Source of the DNA: Camillea tinctor
Taxonomy: Eukaryota; Ascomycota; Sordariomycetes; Xylariales; Xylariaceae
Length of the DNA: 64,000 nt
Direction of reading: 5' to 3'
Assembly (NCBI GenBank): GCA_022578605.1
Contig: MU394137.1
Coordinates: 62,001-126,000, forward strand
Of this stretch, positions 1 to 12,440 are shown piece after piece. The notes under the pieces are model-generated. The model saw nothing but the letters and a program-made list of their open reading frames with translations. It had not been told where the DNA came from and ran no database searches. The stretch's first letter is position 1. Each line of letters begins with the position of its first letter. The position numbers and the translations under genes were made by a program.

Positions 1-85
1 AGAACCATAATATCCTGAAAATATCGTTTCTATTTTAGAATCATTATAGCTAACCAAATGTTCGCTCTCGTCGCAATCTGTATAG

Positions 86-1599
86 CTCAACCCCCGCACC
101 ACCGCCATTCTCGCGGTTGCGAAGGCCAACGGTCTTGACCTCGAGTTTGTCGAGGTTGACCCCTCCAAGCCTACTCCTGAGTTCCTGGCGGCGAACCCTC
201 TGGCCAAGATCCCTACCTTCGTTGGATCTGATGGCTACGTCCTCACCGAGTGCATGGCCATCGCCATCTACCGTACGTATTCCCTTGTGACTCTCTTCTA
301 GAACATCGTGTTTTGTTCCCAAACAACAATAATACTTCCCCTCTGCTTGCGCTACTGGCGTTTGAAATGATGACATAGACATTATTGTAACAGTTATCCC
401 TATCTGAAACATCTTTGTTGAATGTGGTTCTACTTTCTGATCATATTACGCCTATGCATATCCTCTTGTTGAAAAAAAACTCGCTTTCGATTTGTTGATT
501 TGGTTGCTAATACCTCGTCCTCTCCAGTCACTTCCCAGAACGAGAAGACCACTCTTCTCGGCAAGACCAAGCAGGAGTAAGTTGCTAAACACCATACCTA
601 TGTTCGATATGGAAAACATTTACTAATTTGCTTTATAGCTATGCTTCTATCCTGAAGTGGATGTCCTACTTCAACACTGAAGTTCTCCCCAAGCTCTCTG
701 ACTGGTACCGACCCCTCTTGGGCCAGGTGAACTACAACAAGAAGAACGTTGAGGATGCCGCCAAGGCCTCTGCCAAGGTGATCGCTGTTGTCGAGAAGCA
801 CCTCACCAAGCACACCTACCTCGTTGGCGAGCGTGTCACCCTAGCCGATCTTTTCGCTGCTAGCATCATCTCCCGCGGCTTCCAGTACTTCTTTGACAAG
901 AAGTGGCGCTCCGAGAACCCCAACGTCTCTCGTTGGTATGAGACTGTCTACAACCAGCCCATCTACACCGAGGTCGCCAAGCCTTTCGAGCTGCTTGATG
1001 CTCCCAAGTTGACCAACGTCGCACCCAAGAAGCCTGAGCAGCCCAAGGCCGCTCCTAAGCCTGCTGCCAAGCCTGCTGCTGCTGCCGACGAGGAGCCCGC
1101 TGCGGCCCCTAAGCCCAAGCACCCCTGTGACCTCCTACCCAAGTCTGAGTATGCTCTTGACGACTACAAGCGCTACTACTCGAACCACGATGAGGCCGAC
1201 TCGCTGAAGTACTTCTGGGAGACTGTTCCCTTCACTGACTACTCCATCTGGAAGGTCAAGTACAAGTACAACGACGAGTTGACTCTGACTTTCATGTCCA
1301 GCAACTTGATCGGTGGATTCAACACCCGTCTGGAGGGCTCTCGCAAGTACGTGTTCGGCTGTGCCTCCGTATACGGCGAGAACAATGACTCTGTCATTGA
1401 GGGTGCTTTCGTCATCCGTGGCCAGGAGTACCTCCCCGTTTTCGATGTCGCCCCTGACTACGAGAGCTACGAGTTCACTAAGCTCGACCCCACCAACGAG
1501 GAAGACAAGGCGTACGTCGCCTCCATGTGGACATGGGACAAGCCTGTCGTCCACAACGGCAAGGAGTACAAGCACGCTGCCGGCAAGGTCTTCAAATAA
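86..1599 (+). CDS. Elongation factor 1-gamma (eEF1B gamma), 5'-partial
   Basis: Structural subunit of the eEF1B guanine-nucleotide exchange complex that reloads eEF1A with GTP in the cytosol. Exons read 86-272, 528-576 and 639-1599, joined in frame (398 residues visible). The window opens inside an intron: a CTAAC branch site lies near position 50 and the acceptor ends at 85, so the start codon and about ten residues are off the left edge. Domain order is a glutathione-S-transferase-like N-terminal fold, a GST C-terminal helical domain, a Lys/Pro/Ala-rich linker (about residues 215-250) and the conserved EF1G C-terminal domain, rich in Trp and Tyr, which ends in KVFK. Codon choice is strongly C-ending, as expected for a highly expressed gene. 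Family assignment is very secure; the exact 5' splice acceptor is inferred. Confidence 0.95.
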
Positions 1600-3325
1600 A
1601 CGAAAGCCAATGATGTATGATGCTGGGATGTTTATGTATTGACGAGGTTATGCAAAAAAGGAAGGGCTCCTAGAGACATGATCTTAGCACTCGGCGTAGT
1701 GCGTCTTAGGTAGTAAGTAGATTCAGTGTAAGAGCCTGAATGAAACTATCTAAAAATGAAACCTGTACATACCATGTCAACATACTTCGTGATTGCTGAG
1801 GTGACATGACTAATTAAGCAGTCAGGCTCGGTCTTGACTGCCCTAGGCCTACTCATGATATAACTAACCAGATTTGAACAGGTATATATAGCCCTGTCGG
1901 CGTAAGGTATAGTTAGACACGGCAGAAACAACCGCCTTCTGGATCCGACGTTTCTTACGTGCGATCAAGTTATCGAACGTAATCACTGCAAAGTGAAAAG
2001 TAGCCAACCCCAAGTTCTATCCGACGAGACGACTATCTCGTTCTATGCAGACAAAGAATATTGAATCTAATCACTGCAGTTTTATTTATTTATTTATTCG
2101 TCCTGACACGAGCCATTAACCCGTCTTGTATACGGACACACAGCTTACCCCTACAGCGACCATGAGCCAGAACGCCCCCTCTTAGAAGCTCCCTAAGGAT
2201 GCGCAAGGAAGATGATGGCAACCTCTCCTACTCCAAAAGAGAGGGTTCTGCTCTGTTGTGCGAAGAAGGGAGGTTATTAGGGTGAAGACGGGGCGGGGGT
2301 CAACATTAAATACTATGAAGCTGGAATATGGGTCGTCTACATAGCTGCTGGCTGTTGGAAAGGCGATGCGGTTTGGGAGGGTGGCGGTGGTTGGGTTTGT
2401 TTGGGAGGGCGGGTGTAATATAAATGGTTAGAGATGCTTGACTGGACGTATGTAGGTTGCATAGATTGCCTTGGAGCTTGGATTATAAACGATGAGCTGT
2501 GGGGGGTTTGATGGGGCTTAGGAGACTTGGATGTGTGGAAGTGCTGCTTGGGCGATGGCAAAGCTGGGGTGGTTTGATGTTGGTATAAGTATAGGTTATA
2601 CGAACTAGGCGTGGTTTGGTTAAGAAGTGTTTTTTGTAAACTTGTGTCTAACACATGGTATAAAAGGGAGGTTAAATGATGGAAGTACTGGGAGCGTTGC
2701 GGGGAGAAAGTAGAGGGCTTGTTGTACTTTTTATAGATAATTGTATTCATTGCATTATATTTAATATCTACTTGCTGCATTTCATGATACAATTTCTCTT
2801 GGTATACACTCATTTTCTGGTTTATTATTATATTTCTTGTTCAAGCAAGTAGCAATATTATGTAGGTAGGTTCTAGGTTATATGTATAACCTATACATAT
2901 GTACTTGGTTCAAGTTTATGACAGTACGCAGTATATATAGTCCTTTGATATGGTTGTTTGATGCAGTCTGCTGTGGCTTATGCAGTCCCGTGTAGTTGGC
3001 CCATAATATGATGAATACCATAGTAGGGTGCTCCTATCACTACAGTCTCGCTTTAACTTCTTTTTTTCCTTTTGTTTTCTTTCTTCAACCCCTCGCTGAG
3101 GGGTTCTCTTGGCGCAGCCACAACATACACCAACAGCTTCTCGGATAGGGTTGATTTTGTCTCCTTTACAAAGTCTAGTCTCATCTAGTCTTCTCATTTC
3201 TATCGGCCTTCCAGTGTTGTTTCGTTTCATCTCATCTCGTCCTGACCATCTAATAAACAGACCGGATATAGGAGAACAGTAATGTTAAAATGCGAAGGAT
3301 AGGTAGATCTTGAAAGCGAGAAAGA
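1600..3325. other. Intergenic; no gene recognised
   Basis: This holds the 3' flank of the EF1-gamma gene and the 3' flank of the minus-strand acyltransferase. There is a short ATTT microsatellite near 2083-2098. A 158-codon open frame on the minus strand (2337-2813) is rich in Pro, Gln, Ser and His, resembles no family I know, and has no convincing coding character. Nothing else is supported. Confidence 0.5.
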
Positions 3326-5012
3326 TCACACAACCTTGCCATTCGGGTTCGTCTTGAACATCTCCTCAATAGCAGCCCACTCGCCCTTGCGCAGCGTACC
3401 CACCAACCAGTAGTTCCCCGCGTTGTCCTTCCCAATGACAGGGAACGAGTTGCGCATGCTGAAGTTCTGGACGTATCCGCAGGGCTGGATATACGACGGG
3501 CGACCGCGGTGGTAGTTCGCGGGCTTCTTGCTGTCGGCCCCTTCGCCGGCTTTCTCGACCACCGCGGCCGAGAAGTCGGTCTCGAAGAACCGCCCTTTCG
3601 TCCAGTTCGAGAACGTTAGCAGCATCATCCCCGCGTCCCCGTACATGTCTAGCATGCTGCTCATGTCAGCCCCCTGGGACCGCAGAAACGCTGCCCGCGC
3701 CTCGAGCTGCTCCCGCGTGCCGTGCTCCGCGATCGTGTGTCGCACTTTGCCCGCCAGCGCGCTGAGCGGCTGCGTCGCCAGCTCGCGCACCGTGAATAGA
3801 GTGAATACACCCCACACTGCGTTGGCGACGTAGGCTCGGTCAGCAGGTAGGAAGGTGCCGCGCAGTCCGAAAGCGTTCATAACGCTCACCGTCTGCGTGG
3901 ATGTCTTCGGGAGCCGCTGGGTCATGGCGCGCGAGAAATACGCGCTGATGATGTCGCCTTCGCTGAGGAAAGTGGGCGGCGCGGGCTTGCCGTTCGCGGT
4001 AGGGGCGTCGGCGAGGCTGGCGGCGTAGTCGGCGCGCGTTGATTCGAAGAGGGTTTTGAGGAACGGCGCAGGCAGACACACCATTTTCGCCTCCTCCTCA
4101 CGGTTCCAGACCAGGTCCCACAGGTACCGCACCCCGTAGAGCGTCATCTGCCACTTGCTCATGAGGTGCTCGGCCATCTTGAACTTCTCCGCGCCGGCGT
4201 CCGGGCTCAGGCCCAAGTCAACGAGGGGATCGTGATCGTAGCCGTAGAACGGCAGGACGTCGTCGTCGCGGCCGTCGAGCACGGCCATCCACGCCCGCAG
4301 CAGCTCTCGCCGCCCCATACCGTCCAATAGCGTGTGCGGCCAGTTAAGCGACACCAGCGTCGCATCCGTGAACGATACCACGTGCAATCCTAGCTGCGGC
4401 TCGTCGCGGTAAAGGTAGTCGTCCAGAGAGGTCGGGCCGTCCGGACGACGCATCAACGATTTGAACGTGTCCGGCTCGCACACCAGCGCCGGCCGGTCGG
4501 AGAGCCCGTCGGGTCGCGGGAGCCGCGAGGCCAAAGGGTGCTCGCCGATTGCGGTCTCGTACTGCAGGTGCGAGAAGGCGATGGCTGGCCGCGTTTCGCG
4601 GTCATAGCTTGCTGGCACGTGGTAGTCGAGCTTCCCCTTGCTCTGTGGTGAAGATACGGGTTAGCACATAGGTTACTTTCAGGAGGCGGCTCTTTTTTTT
4701 CTTCGTCTCGCTCCGATAACTCCAATAATGGATATTGGGGACCATGACAGGCCGTCAAACAAACTCAGCAGAGAAACTTACATTGAGCCGCAGGCGGGCG
4801 CCCAATTTACACCACCCTTCGCGGGCTAGGAGCTTCTCTAGGGAGCTGCGCAACTTCTCGGGGTCCAGCACATCGTCGAATCGCATCAAGAAGAGGAGCT
4901 GGATGGACTTGTTGATCGGCCGGTCGTCGAATGCGTGTAGTGGGATGACGGTGTCGGTGGGCACCTTCGGCGGTGCGGCCCTGGGTGTTTTCCAGAAAAG
5001 TAGGTTCACCAT
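3326..5012 (-). CDS. BAHD-like acyltransferase (transferase family)
   Basis: Predicted to move an acyl group from acyl-CoA to a hydroxyl or amine of a small molecule, as in trichothecene acetyltransferase relatives; the substrate cannot be read from sequence. Two exons on the minus strand, 5012-4782 and 4642-3326, separated by a 139-base GTAAGT...CAG intron with a GCTAAC branch site, give 515 residues, the usual length for fungal members. The catalytic HxxxD motif reads HTLLDG at about residues 180-185. The plant-type DFGWG motif is not evident; the C-terminal half instead has a PCGYVQNFSMRNSFPV segment. No signal peptide or membrane segment is seen, so the protein is probably cytosolic. It has no neighbouring biosynthetic core gene, so assignment to secondary metabolism would be a guess. 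Confidence 0.85.
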
Positions 5013-7281
5013 CTTGATGATCTTCTTTTCCCCCTTTTCACCTAATTCTGTATATTCCCCTTGCTGCTTCTGTCTTTCTAAGTCCTGTTTAACTGACGTT
5101 CTCTACTGACAACAGAAAACACTAGGCATCGAGGAATATGGGAGAACAGCTCAGTTTAAAGAAAACAACCCTAGTAAATCTGTGATGAATCCTACACCAT
5201 CCTAGACATGCGATTCCGTCTCCCGGTAACCATGCTTGCTTCCAAAAAGTACCCAAAGTTCCCAAAAGGCTTCCGTCCCCAGCCTGTTAACTATATAGGC
5301 ACTATAACAAACAACAGCATGTAGGAACCACACTAATTTATATGATACATATACCAACCGATAAACAGCTCAGTCCCTAGTCCTAAACCAGATTCTATAT
5401 CTTTAATTAGGTAATTTCCTAGTATAGAGTCCACCGCTAAGGGTCTTGGCAGGCCTGGACTTTTGGGAAAGTGAAGCTTTTTTCGGTGGTGTAGTGCTAC
5501 GCCGTGCACACACATACCGACATAGATAAGCCCACGTTTTTCGTTACTCGGCAGGCGAGTCTATCAAAAATAGCAACATTGACGCTTTTGGGGATAGATA
5601 GGCGGCGAAAAGCTGATGTCAAGTCGACAACGAAGGACGATCATCGTCACCGTCAAAGTGGATATATATGGAGCTATTTGTATGTAACTCCCGGCCGTAT
5701 CCCCACACACATGGGGCGTACGAAGAAGTCACTGCAGTTACTGTAGTGACTCTTTATTTGCTGTAAGTGAACAGCTCGATCTGTCCTACCCCCGGCATAT
5801 CTTTACAGCAGCACATGTTGACACGCGAGTGATATTCTTAGATGAGACTTACACAAAGCTTAGATCTTCCTCCCTCCCATACTTGCTACAAGTCATGCTT
5901 ACCTATATGTTGATGCTAGTTGAGGTACACTAGCTACAGCAGCTAAAAGAGATAGTCATATCATAAATTAAAAGATAAAGGATGTGATATTGACAGTCAC
6001 CTAGCTTTGATTCAATGGGAAAGCAAAAGTTATAACCTAGCACATGCTACGAATATGGAGCCTTCGATCCTACTTACTAGGGAGAAAAGTACCCTGGTTC
6101 TTTTATTTACTTGGTTGGGCTAGCACGCCAAGGTTGCAGAATTATGGCCAGAGGGACTTTGCATGAAGAGACCCGTCTAAGGATCACAGCAAAATACAGC
6201 TCAGCGGCATACGACCAGGTATCTTACAATACGAGCAATGCGGGTGCGACACAACGACAGAAGGGCACACAGAACAGACCACCAGGTACTGAGCGGGTAA
6301 TGAGGGAAAAACTATTTCTTAATCAAGTCACCAAATAGATATCTAGGTGACATATAGGGCTTATCTTACCCACTATCACACACACACTCTCTCTCAGCCC
6401 TCCTCAACCTTTATCTTTCCGGCGTTGGTGCCATTCGCCCTTCCCCCGGCAGCGCTACACTAGATGTCTGAGACGAGCGGCTCTCTCGGCGTGCACGGCA
6501 TGACCTTTGTCCCGACGTAACGGCCGAGAAACAACGGGGCGAGGTCGGAATATTCTAAGTACCATCGTGCTATAGAGTAATATAAAAACCGGGGAGTGGG
6601 CAAGGGGAATTCCGCCTATACGACCTTGGCCCGGCGGACACGGAGCGATGGAGAGAGTTGATGCTCCGTAAGTAAGTCTACACACGATTTCTAGTGTAAA
6701 TCCACGTCTATATTATAGCTGCATCGCTGTGGATAAGTGCGTTTGGTACGAACACAGTCCTTCTTTGCTAGAACATTGGGCTGTAGTCTTGCAATAGCTT
6801 CTAGATATGGAAGCCTGCATGAAGGCGGTGCCCCGTTGCTTTATTCGGCAAGCAAAATGTAACTTAAGTATATTATAGCAACGACCTTCTTTGTAAGTTT
6901 AACTACTTCGTCGTATCCGAAGCCATATCACAGAAAGCTCTTAGGCTGAGAAGCCTAATAGGGTCAATATTTTGATATTAAAAGCCCCTAGCCACATAAA
7001 CTGCATTGCGTCGTTTCAATAACCTTTAACAGCTAACCTAGCTCACTTCAGTTGACTATACAGTTGTCACGGACCATATAAGAGCTAATTGTCAAACGAC
7101 AATTGGCATATGTCTTTTGTCTCCACAACAGTCATATAAGTGCCTTAGACTTTATCAGATGTTCCCAACTCTAATGAGTGTTTATCCTGATTCCATTCTC
7201 ATTTACAATTTCAACGATGACTTATGTCACGAGGGACCTAGAGAGAACTTAACTCATCACAATCCTGTCATGCAAGAAACC

Positions 7282-7608
7282 ATAACTACGATTACGAATG
7301 CCACTTTTACCTATATGCAGGAATTCTCTTTGTTTCTTCCTAAACCCCTGACATGCTCCTAAAACTAGGAATTGATCAGCCCATAACAACTCTGGTAGCG
7401 GCTTTTGTTGTAACGGTGTTTCCTTTGTAATAAAAAGCTGATTCGTTATCTGTCAAAGGACAGTTTGCTGAAGACCGTTCTACCAAGCGTGATGCATTCG
7501 CCTGTTGAGCCGCTGATGGGCCCTTAATATCCATGTTTGTAGTTGTCAGGGGCTAGAAAGAAACAAGGAGAATTCTTGCAGATACGTAAGAGTGGGATTC
7601 GTAGTTAT
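7282..7608. repeat. Diverged inverted repeat, possible transposon remnant
   Basis: The arm at 7282-7352 reads, in reverse complement, as the same sequence as 7544-7608, sharing the core AAGAAACAA.GAGAATTC and a downstream GTA..AGTGG.ATTCGTA block. I estimate roughly 80 percent identity by eye. About 190 bases separate the arms. No coding remnant or target duplication was identified, so the class (MITE, foldback or other) is unknown. Confidence 0.45.
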
Positions 7609-8848
7609 AGACTATAGTCTAGGTTCCTCGCACAACAAATGGAATTGCCTAAGCACTTGCTTGGTCCCTCATGATAGTACTCTTGTGGGTTTTGTCTTTG
7701 TCCGCTTTCGGCTTCGCTTGCTGCTTTTACTTTAGCGTCTCAACTAGATTTAGGGTTACCACTGAGTTATTGGGGGCTATTCTCTGCCGGAGTCTTGGGG
7801 GAGTTAGTCGAAACAGTTTCATGCTCTTGACTTACTTGAGACGTATGTTCCATCATATCTATAAAGGATTCATTGAGCATGAGATGGCTACCGCCTCCCC
7901 CAACTGCGAGATTAATGTGCGATGAACATGGCATAAATAGTGACAACTCAAGAGCAAGGCTGTGACAATACAAACAAGAAGGTGTGTAATCAAGAGAGAT
8001 TTCAGGACTGGCAGGGCTGGCAGGGCTGATAGAAGTCACAGGACCGATCTGAGCATACTTAAAGACATCTCTGTCACTTTCTGTGACGAGCTCTCCCAGG
8101 TATGGGTCTAGGTAGGTCATGTTATTTAACTGCCAGGTTGACTACATTACCTACTAGACTTGATATGATACATACACTGCACTACTATAAATGGTAGGGT
8201 AGTACAAAGGTAGGCTGGTAGGGAGTGATTAAGATACCGCCATTTCAATATATGAGATAGATTGTATGCAATTTGCTATTTACCTCTTTTCCCTCTCGCG
8301 GTCGAATTAGCACGAGATGGTTAGAATGAAAAATAGCAACTACCTAGGTTAATTTGGAGCGATTTGCCACCACAGAACCAAAAAGGCACATTCATATAGG
8401 TGATACTTGCCCATGGCATTGTAATGAGGCTGACTACCAGGCAGCCAGGCAATTAGTCAACCCGCACGTAGAAAATGACTGACAATCTCCAGCAGCAATC
8501 TCATCAGGTTGTCAAGTTCAACTGAATTCGCTGACAGCTTAGTGCAATCGTTGTCGTCAGTCGAGTATCTCACGAAACATCATATCTCCCAAAAGATAGC
8601 AGCCCTCATGGTTGCTTTCCGAAAGATCACCTTCTGCCGGGGTATTGATGAATTGAATTTGATTGCTAATAGATTTATCGATATATAGGGCTGTTTGTAT
8701 GCCTTCGACCTTTCTCGAGTCCCAATGACCAGTATCGGTATGTGCAAGGTTCCATAGCCTCACACTTCATTTGTGGGGGATGACCCCCTCTAACACACAC
8801 GCGGGCACTGGGCACTGGGCACAATGATCTGTATTGTGCTATATGCCT

Positions 8849-8890
8849 GTGTGTGTGTGTGTGTGTGAAAGAGAGGGAGAGAGAGAGAGA
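8849..8890. repeat. GT/GA compound microsatellite
   Basis: A run of about nine GT dinucleotides is followed by purine GA repeats. It is a simple-sequence tract with no gene overlap. Confidence 0.85.
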
Positions 8891-9353
8891 AATAATGATG
8901 AAACCCAAAAAGAGACTAAATACTAGGTCCTGCTGAGTTATCTACTGACGTAACATCATTACTTCAACCAGCATATAGTTGCACTACACGTATAAAATGT
9001 CAAGGAAGTCCGAGACGTGCTTATATAGTGGAAGGGCTTGCCCTGAGCCTGTTCCATGATTTGAAGACATTGTCGGTTGGAATACAAGCAGTTCAGACTT
9101 AAGTCCCGCCTCTCCTTTCCCCTTCCCCCTTTCCGCCGCGTCACATCCAGTTACGGAAACGAATATTACCAAAAAGTAGTCTTTTCTTTTTCTTTTGGGA
9201 TTCCAAAAGTAACACTCAAATATAGAGGTGCTAATACTTCTAGCGGCAGAGTAGAGTTCAACCAAGTCTTACATCCTCTGCTATAGTGAGATACATTCTG
9301 AGAACCTGATCTTCAACTCAGGAAAGGGGCTATCAACTTAAATCAACCTCCTC

Positions 9354-10215
9354 ATGTCACTCAACAGCACCTTCGCTCCGGCCTACAGGAGTGTCAATGT
9401 AAGTGCCTCGTTGCAAAGGCGGTTACGTCTTCTCCAAGCCGTCAGCGATTCGCAGCTGTTCCAGAACAATACTGTCGAGAGAATCGTCAATGTAAGACCC
9501 ACCCACCGAAATATACTTAACCTCCCTAATTTCTTATCTAGGCGTATGTATCCCGTCGGCACTAACACCATAAATCCTCACCACAGGCAATCAAGCACTT
9601 CTCCTTTGATGATGGGGACCGTGTGAACATAATTAACCTCTTTTTCGGCTTCCCACGCTACTACCTCAATCTGAAGCCGACCAAGGACGCTATCACCGAG
9701 GCACGGAAGAACCACGTGCTGCTGTTGCAGCGGCCGGCAACAACGGTGGCAACGACGGTGTCTCCTGGCCGGCCGGTCTTGTCGATGTGATCCCTATTTT
9801 TTCGACCGACGGCTACGGAAACGCGTCGACCTTCAGTCCAGAGGACAGAACGCGACGTTGCATTGCCACACTGGGCGAAGGGGTGCCGTCGTGCGACTGG
9901 GACGCAAAGAGCAACGAGCTGATCTACCGAAACGGGACCTCATTCGCCACACCCATTGCAGTGGCTATTGCGGCTATCATACTAGGGTTCATAAACGACA
10001 CTAGTGACCTGGACGGTCCGGAAGACATTGAGCAGCTAAAGAAGAAGCTGCGGACGCGGTCGGGGATGGAGGATCTGATGTGCTATATGCATACACTGCA
10101 AACTAAAAGCAATGTGGGAGATTTTTATTACATTACACCATGGCGGTTCCTAGAAATCGAGGAGTCGACCCGGGTAGGTATGATAACTAATGTGCTTAGG
10201 CAGTGTCCGGAATAA
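9354..10215 (+). pseudogene. Decayed subtilisin-like (S8) serine peptidase domain
   Basis: Remnant of a fungal S8 peptidase domain. One intron is plausible (9492-9586, GTAAGA...CCACAG), joining ERIVN to AIKHFSFDDG. The second exon then changes frame at about 9722-9727: the first frame reads ITEARKNHVLL and the next reads AAAGNNGGNDGVSWPAGLVD, the oxyanion-hole region. One missing base explains the break. The catalytic serine block NGTSFATPIA is intact near 9931-9960 and is followed by a conserved-looking C-terminal stretch ending in NVLRQCPE. The catalytic Asp and His blocks, which should lie upstream, are not found before 9354. Loss of two catalytic residues plus a frameshift argues for a pseudogene rather than a sequencing slip alone. 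Such S8 domains often head NLR-like or ankyrin proteins in fungi, but no such partner domain is present here. Confidence 0.75.
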
Positions 10216-11121
10216 TGTCGTCATGTCACATTTTTTATCACATATGTTAAACTAGAAATAATCAGAATTCGACGATGCTAGACAAATGGAATATCATGTG
10301 CTTTTCTTAAGAAGAGAGTGTAGTGTGCAGAGAAAACTAGAAGTGACCCGGCTTACAACAGCTTCAGACACTGCATACGGACACTAAACAAGCCATGCGT
10401 GCTCTCCGCCCCGAAACGAGACCTCCACAAACCGGCAACGGGTACCGTCCTACTCCGTGGTAATTCCAGATAAAGAAAGGGGAGCAGACGTTGACTCTTA
10501 TTCTCTCAGTGAAGACAGGAGAATTGTTTATTGCGGGAAAACTGGCTAAATACCTGAAAAGCTATAATACGATAATTCCGTAACTTACATGTTTGCGCCG
10601 TGTGGAACGCTCCCCTGCCCCTTTTCCTTTGGCCGTTCTCAAAACTATTCTATTAAAAAAATATAATTTGTGACGTTTGCAACGATATTGCTTCCGAGCT
10701 TGTTTCGACCCGCAGCCACACTCATCAACGTGCTTAGGGTCTGAAAGAGTATTGAAACCCAATATTACATCGTAATAATTCATAATAAAAGTCTATCCTT
10801 GGTTTGTTGGATAATGCACTGTTCCAATCCCGATATCTTCAATAATAGTGGACGCTTGGGGGATGATGTACGATTTCGTGTACCAAATAGGGGCTGAATT
10901 CCAACTAGAAACAAGAATCATCACTTAGCACATCGTCATTATTAGAAACATGAGGGTAATTTCAAGGTCATGTTATTTTCACACCAACATGTGCATCTAA
11001 ACTTACACCTTGATCGAAGGGAGATGCGTAGCTGATATCACTCATCTCCGAGTTCTTAACTGATATATTGAAATTTGCATGCATATACGAATAGCTTATA
11101 TTGCTGGTGACAATTTGTTAA
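10216..11121. other. Intergenic; nothing recognised
   Basis: No coding pattern, RNA gene or repeat was recognised between the decayed peptidase and the next gene fragment. Confidence 0.45.
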
Positions 11122-11719
11122 GTTCACTGTGACTCAATATCTGGTAACTCCTTCGGACTCTATGATCTTTTCTTTTCGTTCACTGATGCCAGCAGACCTG
11201 CTCCTGGTGCTATAGATATTAACACCACTTCATTGTATCTTGGAATCATGTTTGATTCCTACCATAACCACCATCTTCCCCAGATATTGGGGTTTCCCTT
11301 AGGGAAAGGTTAGGTGATTCATAATCAATATCTCTCTGCCCGATCTAACCACACATATTGAGATCGAAGGACATAACTACGAGCAAGAAGCAGAATGCAT
11401 TTACGAATATTGGACCACCCGTCCTGATATGATACGTAGTTCTGATGTTGTTGTTGTTGCCTCGTTTGGCCCCCGTGACGTGTTCCCCGCCTTTATCCTT
11501 TACGACCTTGAGAGGTTAGTATTGCTCACTTATGGTTCGCCTCTAGGATTTCATACCTTCTCGTGCCGAGCATTAATACTTCATATTACGAGCTCGTAAA
11601 GTTGGCCCAGAAATATGGGATATCGCTTAGCCATGGACGACAACGGTAAATTCGCTTACGATGAAATGACCGATCACTTCATATCAAAATCAGGCAGCAT
11701 CTCGTTTTGCTTTTGAGTT
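11122..11719 (+). pseudogene. Unrecognised decayed protein-coding fragment
   Basis: Two reading-frame blocks look coding though neither begins with ATG. The first (11122-11308) includes GNSFGLYDLFFSFTDASRP and LYLGIMFDSY. A 61-base intron (11309-11369, CTAAC branch site, donor GTTAGG) would join it in frame to a second block (from 11370) containing EQEAECIYEYWTTRPDM and VVVVASFGPRDVFPAF. The next junction would need an implausible 32-base intron (11515-11546). After that, two frames compete: one reads ISYLLVPSINTSYYELVKLA and soon stops, and the other reads LAMDDNGKFAYDEMTDHF. The pattern suggests a gene broken by small indels. I do not recognise the family. It could instead be a living gene with a splice pattern I have misread. 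Confidence 0.35.
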
Positions 11720-12440
11720 GAGATAGGAGATATATACAATTGGACAGCGAGATGCAAATTCAGTTAAATAGGGGAAAGCGCATTGAAGATTGATCGTGTT
11801 ATTGTTAGCTAATTGGCGTTCATATAGGTTGTGGATCATTGACAAAGTGTCATCCTTCAAGGTTGGAGAGATATTGCAAAGAAAAAGAAAAACCTCGATA
11901 CGATACAGAAGATTGTTCTCGAAAGTGTGATGAAAGTTGTCTTGTACACATGTCCTGTTGACTATGTGTCCCATGTAGGTAATTGACAACCAACTGCATC
12001 AACATCTGATTTTCTCCTGTTACTGTCTCAGTATAGCCACACATAGGTGCTACATTGAAACATAAGAGGAAACTACACACCACTGTGGACCAACATGTGA
12101 AAAGACAACGTAAGCGCTTTACACGGGATATATACGTGGGGGCAGCATGCTGTGCATGCCAGTTAGACACCCCCTGCGGGGGGTGGTGGTGTTGTAGCAT
12201 CCCCCGTGGCCCGTTTAGATTCCTTGCATGAACACCGGGTAGTTGGGTTAAAGCAGCGGTACTAAGCCCTTCTTGTTCTAGTTCCAACCGCATTATACCC
12301 TTACATTGTCTCCTATACTCAGGAGTCGAAAGAGAGCATTATATCTTGAGTCTTTGCTCTCGAACATACTTCACTAACTTTGCTTGTTTCCCTCTCTCTC
12401 TCTTTCTTCCCCGTCTCTAGACTAATGTGGCAACTACACG
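11720..12440. other. Upstream region of the FAD oxidase gene
   Basis: No gene is supported. The last 100 bases before the start codon at 12441 are rich in CT runs, typical of the promoter and leader of filamentous fungal genes. Minus-strand open frames here have no family resemblance. Confidence 0.45.

Larger units (their letters stand above)
5013..9353. other. Gene-poor intergenic region with diverged repeats
   Basis: No gene is convincing in these 4.3 kb. Small open frames (for example minus strand 7767-8120 and 6455-6685) lack family resemblance. It contains a diverged inverted repeat (7282-7352 against 7544-7608), a small perfect palindrome around 7089-7108 (AATTGTC, four bases, GACAATT), and a GT then GA dinucleotide microsatellite at about 8849-8890. 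Base composition is mixed and not extreme. Confidence 0.5.

Noticed and set aside
2337..2813. 158-codon minus-strand open frame
   Set aside because: Low-complexity Pro/Gln/Ser/His composition, no family resemblance, no introns or neighbours to support it.
7767..8120. 117-codon minus-strand open frame
   Set aside because: No recognisable motif. Composition (Ser, Pro, Thr, Glu) and a competing plus-strand frame give no coding preference.
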